A program made the translations under genes and the position numbers. A DNA stretch of 64,000 nt from Nannobrachium achirus (taxonomy: Eukaryota; Chordata; Actinopteri; Myctophiformes; Myctophidae). Every line of letters begins with the position of its first letter. Positions within the stretch are counted from its first letter, which is position 1. Under the pieces are notes generated by a model. The model saw only the letters and a program-made list of their open reading frames with translations. It was not told the DNA's origin and did not search any database. Shown piece by piece: positions 19,870 to 30,600 of this stretch. Location: the NCBI GenBank assembly GCA_963921795.1, contig OY997650.1:16349935-16413934 (forward strand), in the 5' to 3' direction.

Positions 19870-21190
19870 GCCGTTTGTAACCCATAGTCTGGAGGAGCGT
19901 TAAACTCGCCTGCGATTGGCTCTAATGCAGTTCTTTTCCCCCCTTCCCCCCCATTGTCTGGAGGGCCGCGACAGCCAATAGGCAAATAGGTCCCCTGTAT
20001 GTGGCGCCAGAAACTCACCTAAATGTTGAAATCTGTTTCCAGATTTAAAAATGATGCTCAATAGAAATAGCATTTGAGAGGAATGTCCAAACTTGGTGTT
20101 AGGTGTTGAGACTTTACAAATACTGCATGCACTATAATCATTTTGATGATTTCATCTGGCTTAACTCTAGCTAAATCACATTTTCTTATTAAAAGTAATG
20201 TGTAATTGGTGGATGTTTTAGAGTTTTTATCTAAAAGTATAAAAAAAACAAAGACCAAAAGACCTCCCATTCTTCCGACTGACCACCTAAAGCTAATAGT
20301 CAGGTTTGCTATGTTAAGAAATGTTTATTCGTTGGATTTTTTTGGGAGATTAGTAAAACTATACATTTTTGAAATCTTCAGAGCATGGGGAATCCAAAAA
20401 TCGTTGTTGGCATTTGCACAGACACCTGTAAAGCCGCCATTTTGGACGCTGAAAATGGCCGACATAAAATACATAATTTGTGCTATCTTGGCTTCTAGAC
20501 AACATAGAAACTTAATTAAACATGCCAATCCTATGTTTTCTGGGTCAAGGAATCGAGTGAGTAAATGATGGGTGTAAAATACCCACCCCCTTTCTGGGGG
20601 TTATCTATTTTGGGACCTCCCAGAACAGTACGCCAGCCTGTTAATGTCAGATTTTCATAACATTAGAGTTATTTTGTAGGTTTTAAAACATCCTGGGTTA
20701 ATTTATTATACTTTTAAAGCAGCCAGAATAACCTTTCTGACGTTTGGTTGGGGTCTTTCCTCACCTGGGACCCCCAGATGGACCCCTGAGCCTATGTCAG
20801 TAATCGCTCTGCTCCTGCTCCAGAACATAACTCATAACTGAACCATAAAAGTTGTTGTAGCTGGGCTCTGAAAACAAAAATGAGTAGTAGCAAATACCAG
20901 GGGTCTTCCACGGGGGTCCGGGACCCCTGGGGGGTCCTCAGAGTTACTACAGGGGGCCCTGTAGAGGGACTTTTCACATAAATTACATCAAATGTATTTT
21001 GCTGATGTTTCTGGGATCTAAATGGGATCACATCTCAACAGTTCCTGGTATTCCTACCTGCCCATGAACTGTTAATGTTTACACATGCCAAGAATTACTT
21101 GTAAAACACTTCTCCAGTTCTCATCCTTGCTTGATTCATTGAATTTTCGGAATTGCACATTTCTGGGTTTATATGCAAAATGTCATATAA
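19870..21190. other. Unassigned with MITE debris
   Basis: A 120-codon plus-strand open frame at 20206-20568 has no recognisable domain and is probably chance. Positions 20898-20960 match the GGGTCTTC/GGGTCC MITE end seen at 51422 and 58870. Confidence 0.5.
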
Positions 21191-21194
21191 TAAT

Positions 21195-22440
21195 AGCAAC
21201 TAGAAAATGTGTGGGCTCGCTTCAAGCCAAAAAACAATGGCTATAATAGTACAAAATGTCAAGGTCGCAGGCAGTGCTTTCTTTGACGTTAATGACGTAA
21301 ATGGTAATCAAACTACAATGCAGACAAGCAGTGTTATTACATGAACTTAACGGTATGATTTGAGGCATTTAGTTCAAAAATGCAAAAGTTGACCCGCTGG
21401 TGGCGCTATAACAGGCCAATGTGAGAAGGGTGGCATCTGTTCCTTGACCTAGTGGGAATGTGCTTGCAAAATTTCACACGCATCGCTGGCTGTGTTCATG
21501 ATTTGAGGTGTTTTTGGCCACTTTATCGCTGCTTGCAGCTATAGTTATTATTATTAATATTATTTGAAAAAATTTGTGCACTTCATAGGCATGTTAGATA
21601 AAGGTCCTTAGATTGCGTGTAGCATGTTTCATGCAAATTGCTCAAAAATCCCAGGCTAAAAACAGGTTTAAGCGCTTTACAAACTGCTCAAAATTATATA
21701 GCGCCCCCCCTTTGGCTATTTGGGGTAAGATTGGTTTCAGTGATATTTGAACTAACCCTCTACACTATTTCGTCATGAAAATGTGACTTTGCGTGTATGT
21801 TTTAGAGACAGAAGAATAATTTGCATAAAACTGCAATATTCATTGAATTATTAAAAAGGAATGTTTCAATTTTTAAAAAATCCGATCAGACAGATCTTTA
21901 GATATCGGTCCAAAGTTCATGTAAAAAAGTTCTGTGCGCGTGACGCGAAAATCCCAGGATAAAAACTTGTTTAAGCGTTTTACGAACTGCTCAAAATGGC
22001 GGAAAATCTAAGGGCGGAGCTTACTTAACAAAGACACAGATGTCTTCCGCTGGATTCAAGGCACGCGTGTAAGCAACTTGCATGTCTTCAAACAAAACGA
22101 GGCATGTCTTATGCCCGTTTAAAGTTTGAATTTTCAAACGCTTCGTATAGTGCCCCCCTTTGGCCAATTGGAATAAGATTGGTTTCACTGATATTTGGAC
22201 TAACCCTCTACATCTTTGCCAAATGCCATGAACGAGTTACTTTGCATGTATGATTTAGAGGCAGAATAATAATTTGCATAAAACCGTAATATTCATTGAA
22301 TTATTAAAAAAACATTATTTAACGTACAAACTTCTCACCCCATAGCCTGTGTAGATATAGATTCAAATTTCATGTGAAAAAAGTTTTGTGCACGTAATGC
22401 AAAAATCCCAGGAGGAGATAGATTTTTACTGTTTTTCATA
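21195..22440 (-). mobile_element. Inverted relative of the 8408-9965 element
   Basis: Reverse-complement matches include the terminal GTGTGGGCTCGC, GACCCGCTGGTGGCGCTATA, the tandem-duplicated blocks with GCATAAAACTG and GCAAATTATTC-type sequence, and GGAGGAGATAGATTTTTACT. It is cut near 22440, where GGGTGACCATTTGTCCCG of another repeat begins. Confidence 0.75.
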
Positions 22441-22798
22441 TTAGGGTGACCATTTGTCCCGTTTTGCGCGGGACAGTCCCGCATTTCAATTACTTTTCAT
22501 GCGTCCCGCAAATTGACTCGCTGTTCCGCATTTTGATCAAGACGATACCATATCAAATGTGCGTCTAAAATCTTGGTTATGGCTGTGTGATAGAGCAGTG
22601 GCCAGCGGAGCCTGTCATCAGGGGGCAGGCCGCTGTGTGTGTGTGTGTGTGTGTGTGTGCGACTGTGCGTGTGTGCGTGCGTGCGTGCGTGAGTGACTGT
22701 GCGTGAGTGACTGTGCATGTGTGTGGGTGTGTGTGCGCACACAGCCCGGCCGCTGTTCTCAATCAAACAGGCACGTGCGGGGATGTCAATGAAGTTTA
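22441..22798. repeat. Dispersed repeat with (GT)n run
   Basis: It starts GGGTGACCATTTGTCCCG and includes CGCGGGACAGTCCCGCA. A GT/GTGC-rich stretch spans 22633-22735. Confidence 0.5.
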
Positions 22799-23487
22799 AT
22801 AGGCTAGTCAATCTGAGGTTTGACCCAAAAGAAATTGCAATAGTAATGGTTCAAGGTTTTTTATGATCCTTAGGGTCATCCAAAAAACATGTTAAAAATG
22901 TTCCATTTTATTCTTAGTGGATCAAGGTGAATTCATGGGGTTCAAGTTTGGGTCCCTTCACTTACTATACAGGAAAAAAAGACCCCCAAAAAATCTTCTT
23001 TAAGTAGCATGTGAGGGGTCTAACTAGGGGTTTTTCATGATTCTGAATCCATTCCAAGCATTTGTTTTGCACGAAAAACATTCCTCGGGCTAAAAAGGGA
23101 CGCAACAAAACTGAGCTGACCCCAGAAATGTGATGACTCATCACTAAACCATAGTTTCGGGGGTCAAGTTTTAGCCCGCTGCCCGAGGAATGTTTTTCGT
23201 GCAAAACAAATGCTTGGAATGGATTCAGAATCATGAAAACCCCCTAGTTAGACCCCTCACATGCTCCTTAAAGAAGATATTTTTTGGGGGTCTTTTTTCC
23301 TGTATAGTATAAGTGAAGGGACCCACACTTGAACCCCATGAATTCACCTTGATCCTCTAAGAATAAAATTGATTTTTTAACATGTTTTTTGGATGACTCT
23401 AAGGATCATAAAAAAACCTTGAACCATTACTATTGCAATTTCTTTTGGGTCAGGCCCTTTGTTTGCTTAGATTGACTGGCCTATAAC
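22799..23487. repeat. Long palindrome A (about 690 bp)
   Basis: The left arm runs from ATAGGCTAGTCAATC through CAAAAGAAATTGCAATAGTA to CATTTGTTTTGCACGAAAAA. The right arm is its complement, ending near GATTGACTGGCCTAT. The arms are about 290 bp and meet around 23110-23170. No coding frame. Confidence 0.9.
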
Positions 23488-24005
23488 GGCACGCTCACCA
23501 AAACATCGAACCGCGAAAAAAAACACAGAGAGCCCATGGGCAAATATCATTTTTCAGTTTTATATCATTTTTCAGTTTTGTGAATACAATTTGAGGTGAA
23601 TACAATACAACAATGTGAAACGAGACAATGTATGGACAATATATGGGGACAATATATACTTAGAACAGTCCCAAATAAACAAACTCACATGCCCAGATTT
23701 GTAACTCACGTGCCCAGATTTGCTACTCACGTGCCCAGATTTGCTACTCACTAAGTTCAGATTCACATCAGTGTTTCACATTTGTGTTTTAGTAGAGAAA
23801 GGTGCCTGCAATAAAGCAGAAAGCCCGCAACACTCCAATTTAGTTGAAATCTTTTCGGTGCACGGCTCAAAATAACATGAGACAAGGAAGAAGTTGCCAG
23901 CACTCAAGGAATCTCCTTTTTACATGAATTTTATTTACCTCACTGGGCAAGAATGAACGGACGCGTTTCGACCGTGTAGGTGTTCTTCAGCGTTATGACA
24001 AGACA
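23488..24005. other. Repeat-rich spacer
   Basis: Positions 23675-23790 hold TGCCCAGATTTGCTACTCAC-type repeats that recur inverted at 30480-30600. No gene seen. Confidence 0.6.
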
Positions 24006-24870
24006 ACTAGTAAGAGAAAGTTAGCCTATTGCTACATCAATCTGGGAACTAAATCTAAATCACTAGCTTTCTTCACAAATGTGTTCATAAAGGTGTCTAC
24101 TATCACCTCTGAACTTTGTCAAACCCAACTTCCTTGACATACTTTGTGGGAGCCAATCAAAGTTATTGGGTATCCCGAGGGCCTGGAATTAAAGGGGGAA
24201 AAATTAAAAATGGACAATATGAGCGTATGAGGTGTGTAATTTGGGTATTTTTGGGCTGCTGAATCCATTCCAACTATTAGTTTTCAGTTAAAATGACTCC
24301 TTGGCCATAAAATAGGCCACACCTAATTTTGTGTGTCCATGAGACATATAATATTGGCAATAAAAAAAAAGGTTGGAGTAGTGTTTGAATTCATGAAAAC
24401 TATTCAAGATCAGGCGGGTAATCACACATGACACACAGGATAACATGATACAATCTGACAAGGAACATTCAAACACAGGGTTTAAAACATAGGGACTAAC
24501 AGGACACAGGTGAACTCGAATGACATGATTGGCTAAGCCTTAGCCAATTAGGCCTTTTTTATGGCCAAGGAGTCATTTTTACTTATAACTAATGGTTGGA
24601 ATGGATTCAGCAGCCCAACAATACCCTAATTACACACTTCATACGTTCATATTGGCCATGTTTGATTTTTCCCCCTTTAATCCCAGGCCCTGGGTATCCT
24701 GATACCCCCAACTTTGATTGGCTCCCACAAAGTATGTCAAGGGAGTTGGGTTTGACAAAGTTCAGAGGTGATAGTATACACCTTTGTGAACACATTTGTG
24801 AAGAAAGCTAGTGATTTAGATTTAGTTCCCAGATTGATGTAGCAATAGGCTAACTTTCCCTTACTAAACA
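24006..24870. repeat. Long palindrome B (about 865 bp)
   Basis: The arms start GTAAGAGAAAGTTAGCCTAT and end ATAGGCTAACTTTCCCTTAC. They share TGACAAAGTTCAGAGGTGAT-type sequence and the core TGAATCCATTCCA also found in palindrome A. The centre (about 24313-24555) is unpaired. Confidence 0.9.
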
Positions 24871-25186
24871 GGAAATGCTGTATAAATAGGATGCATTACA
24901 ATCAATGTGATTACATACAGCTGCCAAAGCTGTTATCACTTAGACCACTAACAGTGAAGTAATTATGATTCAAGTACCAAGACAAGACAAATCATGTAAA
25001 TAAACAAATATCTTAGTACAATACAAAGCCATATATGATGGTCACACAAAGTGAACTCTTTATGAACCTGGAAGGTTAGTAAACCTAACAGACCTCTGGC
25101 TTAAAATGGACAATAGCATAATAGAAAAAGTAATAATGTATAAAAAAGTAGGAGAAGGAGGCTGTTGGATCCACTGTACTCTATAT

Positions 25187-25796
25187 AGTGGGAGAAATAT
25201 GTAACAAAAAAAGGCAAATGTGTTCACTTCCGGCAGAAAGCGTGAAAATTTGCACCTCCAAAAATTGACGGTCCCAAGCACTTTTCCCATGGGATCTGGT
25301 GGCTCTCATTCACTTACCATACTAGGGAAAAAAGACCCCCCAAAAAATCTTCTTCAAGTAGCATGTGAGGGGTCAAACTAGGTGTTTTTCGGGATTCTGA
25401 ATCCATTGCAAGCATTTGTTTTGCACGAAAAACATTCCTTTCCGAGAAATGGACACAACAAAACTTTGAAAAGTGATGACTCATCACTAAACCATAGTTT
25501 GTGGGGTCCATTTCTTGCCCAAGGAATGTTTTTTGTGCAAAACAAATGCTTGGAATGGATTCAGAATCATGATAACCCCCTATATAGACCCCTCACATGC
25601 TACATATAGAAGATTTTTGGGGGGTCATTTTTTCCTAACCCTAACCCTATGGTAAGTGAATGAGAGAAAAGTTAATTTGAGAAAAGTGCTTGGGACCGTC
25701 AATTTTTTAATTCAGCGCACAAAAATACCCCTAGGTGCAAATTTTCACGCTTTCTGCCGGAAGTGAACACCTTTTTCACATATTTCTCCCACTAAT
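25187..25796. repeat. Long palindrome C (about 610 bp)
   Basis: The outer arms AGTGGGAGAAATATGT and ACATATTTCTCCCACT enclose CACTTCCGGCAGAAAGCGTG and its complement. The inner arms match palindrome A (GATTCTGAATCCATT, TTTTGCACGAAAAACATTCC). Positions 25633-25648 hold two and a half telomere-like CCCTAA units absent from the left arm. Confidence 0.9.
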
Positions 25797-25819
25797 ATAT
25801 CTATATATGTAGGAGTGAA

Positions 25820-26010
25820 AACATATTTGAAAACGGACCCCAAAAGAATGTGAAAAGTGATGACTTAACCCAAGGAATGTTTTTCGTGCAAAACAAATGC
25901 TTGCAATGGATTCAGAATAATTAGAAACCCCTAGTTTGACCCCTCACATGCTACTTAAAGCAGATTTTTGAGGGGTATTTTTTTCCTAGTAAGTGGATGA
26001 GACCCAGACT
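25820..26010. repeat. Partial arm related to palindromes A and C
   Basis: One arm only: GGAATGTTTTTCGTGCAAAA, GGATTCAGAAT and CCCCTCACATGCTACTTAAA. Confidence 0.8.
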
Positions 26011-26258
26011 TTCAGCGGCTGTCAAACATTTTTCTCACATTTTTGCGAGGGGCATGGGAGCTCAATTTGTTATTTAGCCTTCATAGTTGACAAAACCACT
26101 GGGAAACGGACCTATACTGTCACGGAAATTTCGGATTCGCCCCAACTAAGAGTGGAAGTGTTTAACACCTTTTTTTTCTGATGTCTGTCCTATAGCACGG
26201 TAGCGCCTTTAAACCTTCACAATGACTTGTACCTTGAACAACAAAGCAGTACATTGTT

Positions 26259-26444
26259 CTAGCTTTCCTGAAACAAAATCTCATTATGATGATGCGTCAA
26301 GTAAGTGCTCAACATATCAGACAGTGTTGAGATATGTCCACCCCAAAACAAGTCTGAATCTGGCAATGGATTGATGTTGTCTTGTATTTTAGGTTCAGTC
26401 ATGTAGCCACTCTCCTCCCATTCAATGACTGGTATCTGTACACT
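26259..26444 (-). CDS. Integrase-like protein fragment, last exon
   Basis: On the minus strand, after a TTTTTCAG acceptor, an in-frame exon of 62 codons begins S-V-Q-I-P-V-I-E-W-E-E-S-G-Y-M and ends at TAG (26261-26259). It joins in phase 0 to the exon at 27323-27484. Together they resemble the C-terminal end of teleost integrase-core-domain proteins, genes of transposon or retroelement origin. No DDE catalytic core exon was seen upstream within the searched region, so this is probably a remnant, although the joined frame is open. Confidence 0.55.
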   Translation of the reverse strand, partial: SVQIPVIEWEESGYMTEPKIQDNINPLPDSDLFWGGHISTLSDMLSTYLTHHHNEILFQES

Positions 26445-26943
26445 CTGAAAAAGACAAACGGTGTGTATGCAAATTCAAATTCAATTTTAAGTAAAGACAT
26501 TTAAACAAGCACTACGACATATTAGTTGTGTTATGGTTGTAAAATAAAGACAATGATTTTCTCTAAATAAGAAATTGTGGAAAAATGGAAGTCATATTGT
26601 TATGGAAAAGTAGTCCATACTCTTCACCTTCACCACAGGTGCACACAAACAACGGGTTCTGTGTCTCAGATGGGGTCTGTGAACAATGCAGAAACCTGTC
26701 TACCATTGACATCATCAATGGGGAATCCAAACTAATAGAAACTGCAGGCTCTTTTCATGGAAAATGTGCATTGTTCTCGCATTAATACAAGTTTGGCCTA
26801 ACTTGCTAAATAATTATGTCACTGGTAAGCGGGTTTCTGAACTGCTACAGTACTCCTGAGACAGTGAGTGGACAAAAATGCTGCCATCTTATAATGAGCA
26901 TTAGTGAGGAAAAAAAAAAAAAGGTTTAAAATGGGTGAAGTGG

Positions 26944-27271
26944 CAGTGGTTCTCAACCTTTTCAGGCCGTGACCCCCAAAATAACCATTTTAACTGGGGA
27001 CCCCCCCCCCCCCACCCTGACGATCATTAACTAGAGTTTAGGCACTTTATAAATGTGCACATACCCTCTATACACTTCAAATGTATGTGGTTAGGTTTAC
27101 AGTTGAGCAATCTGGGAACCCATCATCAAAGAAAGGGCGACGCCCACTCGGTCTGACTCTGTCTCGAGAGATTGACAGTTGAGTCAGAAAACAATGTTGC
27201 ACATTAAGCCGATCCCCCAAAATAATTTGGGGACCCCCTGGGGGTCTCGACCCAGAGGTCGAGAACCACTG
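26944..27271. mobile_element. hAT-type MITE (CAGTGGTTCTC termini)
   Basis: CAGTGGTTCTCAACC at the left faces GTCGAGAACCACTG at the right, with GTGACCCCC/GGGGTC inside. The 8-bp flanks do not match clearly. It lies in the intron of the integrase-like fragment. Just before it, 26880-26943 resembles the end of the TTAA element family. Confidence 0.75.
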
Positions 27272-27322
27272 CTTTAAGGGGACAAGAGTTGTGCTGAGTC
27301 ATTAAAAAATGTATACATTTAC

Positions 27323-27484
27323 CTCTGGTTTGGCAACAGGATTCAGGGCCCGTCCCACCTGCCACAACTGATTTGGTGTCAGGTTGTGCTCCGTCCTGAT
27401 CAGATGGTTGTCCCAAGCCTCACTGAATACATCCAGACTGGCTTGGATGCATGGCAGGAACAGGTCAACAAGAGTCTGCTGGAG
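27323..27484 (-). CDS. Integrase-like protein fragment, penultimate exon
   Basis: This minus-strand exon of 54 codons lies between a CCCCTTGTAG acceptor and a GTAAAT donor. It encodes L-V-D-L-F-L-P-C-I-Q and F-S-E-A-W-D-N-H-L-I-R-T-E-H, then L-T-P-N-Q-L-W. The pattern E-A-W-(N/D)-N-H-x-(I/L)-R-T-E followed by T/S-P-x-Q-L-W is what I know from integrase core-domain proteins just after the catalytic region. Splice sites and phase agree with the exon at 26259. Upstream coding exons were not found. Confidence 0.6.
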
Positions 27485-27499
27485 CTACAAGGGGAGAAA

Positions 27500-28585
27500 A
27501 GCAAAGTTTAATTAGTACTCTTGAGGGATTTATTACCTTAACATTTCAGTTTTATCGCAGGAAAGTAACTATCATAGTAAAAGTGATCAAGGTGATTTGG
27601 AAAACGATTGCCTCATTGCTGTTCAATAGTTTCATGGGTTAGTAATTTAAACTTGTTAGGCAATGTTGAGGTCTGATGTCTTTACAATAATTATAACTGA
27701 GCATCTAGTGTCCAATCCACAGTACCATCTGCTTAAGATAATATGATATTGTCAACTAGATGTCCTAAAAGACACCGGGATACTCTAAATGTGGAATGAA
27801 TGAAAGCGTAACTCTGACAGCTAGTGTACAAGTGGTACCAAATGGACCTTTATGGAGGTCCTCATACCCAACTGTGAGGGTCCTTGGAATTAAAAAAGTT
27901 TGAGAACCACTGCTCTATTGCAATAATTATCAGAATACAACCCCCCTGGTCTTTTAACTTTCAACAACAATAGACCCTCTACTAGCCTGTACTTTGTCTG
28001 CTTTCTTTGTCAAAAACAGACGATCTACAAGCTCACAACGCATCACTTGTAGATCGGCAATGTTGGGATAATGTTCCAACAGAATATGTATGCTGGTGTT
28101 CAAGTTGTTGAGCAAAAAAATAAAATCACTTACAGCACCTTTACAAACAAGTGGATGATAGATTGAATTATTACTGAATGATTCCCACTGCACTATTGGT
28201 GAACTACAGTGATGTTGCTAGGTTTTCAATGTAATGGGTCCTGGGACCCACAGGTGGCCATTCAAATGGGTCCCAGAATTATGTTATGGGTCCCGCGACG
28301 ACACACGCTTTATGTATCAACGGCGAAAACATCAAAAAGGACTTTAAACAAATAGAGGCGAATAGCTACTTGTATGTAGTTTATAAAGGATAGGAGCATG
28401 GATTTACAAGACAATCCCAATCATTGTGATCTCATCAATAATGCCAGAATGCACAGCTGTGGAGACTCCACCACATGCAGCTCAGCTGGTGCAGTGAAAT
28501 GATTGATAGCAGGAAGGATAGAGTTGTATGCATCCTGGGGATGCAGGGATGCTTAGTTTAATGAGTCCTTTATTAAAAATACTAG
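27500..28585. other. Unassigned with hairpin copy
   Basis: A right-end MITE fragment (TTTGAGAACCACTG, about 27899-27912) and a hairpin copy at 28011-28060 (ACGATCTACAAGCTCACAAC then TTGTAGATCGGC, with a deleted right arm) are present. No gene seen. Confidence 0.55.
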
Positions 28586-28698
28586 CCCTTACCCGTTCAA
28601 AGATATGAGCTCCGAAATGATGTGCAGTGTGTGGGTTATGGGTTGTGCACTGTGCACACAGTATATGAGGGATGGAAAGTAACTTTAACTGGTACTTG
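28586..28698. repeat. Dispersed repeat, paired with 17644-17757
   Basis: Same order and orientation as the copy inside the outer hAT-like element. Confidence 0.85.
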
Positions 28699-29093
28699 TG
28701 TAGCCCCCACAGTTAGTACCAGCCATGAACCAGCGACAACAGCCTTGTTAATCGGGCTCAGCCCTATTAGCACAACTGGTTGTGCGTTGGACTGGCGAGT
28801 GGGAGTCCCGGGTTCAATCCCCGCTTCCGCGTATCACTACAATCTGGCGTTGTCGGCAGGATGAGGAGCGTAATATCCTCGCGTGAGGGACAGGTCCGCG
28901 TCGCGTGCGGCGGTCCGCGGCGTGAAATGTGAAGCGCGAGGGCGCGCTCCAAAGATTGGGGGGGTGATTGTAGCCCCCACAGTTAGTACCAGCCATGAAC
29001 CAGCGACAACAGCCTTGTTAATCGGGCTCAGCCCTATTAGCACGACTGGTTGTGCGTTGGACTGGCGAGTGGGAGTCCCGGGTTCAATTGCTG
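28699..29093 (+). mobile_element. tRNA-like SINE, 270-bp tandem partial duplication
   Basis: TGTAGCCCCCACAGTTAGTA starts at 28699 and 28969. Both copies run through TAGCAC(A/G)ACTGGTTGTGCG and CCCGGGTTCAAT, which fit pol III A and B boxes. A GC-rich block (28830-28968) separates them. Confidence 0.7.
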
Positions 29094-29589
29094 GATAAGC
29101 GCAGCAATAGGAGATGCTTTTCTCATTGTAATAACATGATTCTGACGCTCAGCATCTATTGCCCAGGGTTAAGAGTGCTAACATTGCTAACGTGGCATTT
29201 ATCAAAACACTATACCAAAACACGAACGGCCAATTATTGCGACTAAAGATACCAAAAGGAGAGAGAAGAAAGGGTGGATGAGGTACAATGTGCAGTCGGC
29301 AGTCTCAGAAAAGAAAATGTAGGTGGCAACGGGGCGGCCAGATAAAGTTATTAGGCCGTACATGGAGAAACGGAGCGAACCTGTTTGGTCTAAACATGGA
29401 GATGTGGAGAACACTATATATGGAGATAGTCCAGTCCATCATGTCATATGGGACTACCATCATAGACAGTAGCCATTGTTAGGCCGGAGTCAATGGCTGT
29501 CTGTCTGACTGTCTGTACAGGAAGTGAAGTCACATGACATACTTTTTATGCCCATATATGAGTCATTCTGTACCACATCTCCATGTTTA

Positions 29590-29720
29590 GGCAAACTCCA
29601 CACAGAAAGGCCCTATCGCCAACCCCAACTAGGGTGTGGGCGATAGGGCCTTTATGTGTGGAGTTTGCATGTTCTTCTCCCCGTGTCTCCTAGGGTTGAT
29701 ATCCTCACAAAAACATGAAC
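29590..29720. repeat. SINE 3' region with inverted arms
   Basis: CAAACTCCACACAGAAAGGC faces GGCCTTTATGTGTGGAGTTTG. The right part matches 63335-63400 of the SINE near the window's end. Confidence 0.7.
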
Positions 29721-30249
29721 AAACTCCCCCCAGAATGACAAGAACTAGAATCGTCAGAGAAACGCTTTGGTTGGCCAGATGGTCAAGAATTGGCGCCCTT
29801 TAGGGCGAGGTCGCATGTCACCCTGAGGTCGCATGTCACCCTCAGGTGTCTTACTAGTATTAATAAGTCCCAAACTGTGAAAGTGAAGAAAATAAAGTTG
29901 AAAAATCACTGTATAGTTTAAACAGGTCTGAGTATGTCACCCTGTCAACAAGGAAGTGGTCCGTCCGCTCTGCGATCATTTGATTGGAGGAGACATTGTA
30001 AGGAGCCCTAGGATTGGCTGAAGGCGGGCCGTCTGATTGGCTGATAAACCTGTCAATCAGAATCCCGATTTTGGTTGACAGATCAAAGGCAGCCAATGAT
30101 GACGTTCTACGCCCACCGTCAGAAGAGTCTCAAAAACCCAGCGCAGCAGAGATTGAGCGCAGAAAAAAATCCACCACACCATGAGCAGATCCACACTGTA
30201 TAGAGCATATCCACACGGCACAGAAAAGCAGTTTGCAAATGCACATGCA
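29721..30249. other. Unassigned
   Basis: Short GAGGTCGCATGTCACCCT duplication at about 29808-29840; otherwise nothing recognised. Confidence 0.5.
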
Positions 30250-30600
30250 TGATCTGTGGATTTATATGACATGTATCTGTGATTTGTATCTGTGATTTGT
30301 ATCTTTGATTTGCATCTGTGATTTGCATCTGTATTTTGTATCTGTGTTTTGTATCTGTGATTTGTATTTTTGATTTGCATCTGTAATTTTTATCTGTGTT
30401 TCAAAGCCACATGCCAAGATCAAATCACAAATACAAATCACAAATGCAAAACGCAGATACAAAACACAAATGTGAAACACAAATGTGAATCTGAACTTGT
30501 GAGTAGCAAATCTGGGCACGTGAGTTGGGATACAAAGATGGGCACGTGGGTTACAAATCTTGGCATGTTTTACATATCTGGGCATGTGAGTTTGTTCATT
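30250..30600. repeat. 12-bp tandem array (TGATTTGTATCT)n and inverted relatives
   Basis: Degenerate 12-mers run from about 30270 to 30400, followed by reverse-type units (ACAAATCACAAATG). TGGGCACGTGAG-type repeats at 30510-30600 match 23680-23760 inverted. Confidence 0.8.

Noticed and set aside
20206..20568. 120-residue plus-strand protein
   Set aside because: No recognisable domain, no splice context and repeat-rich surroundings; probably chance.
30250..30420. CRISPR-like array of 12-mers
   Set aside because: It is a degenerate tandem repeat without spacers.
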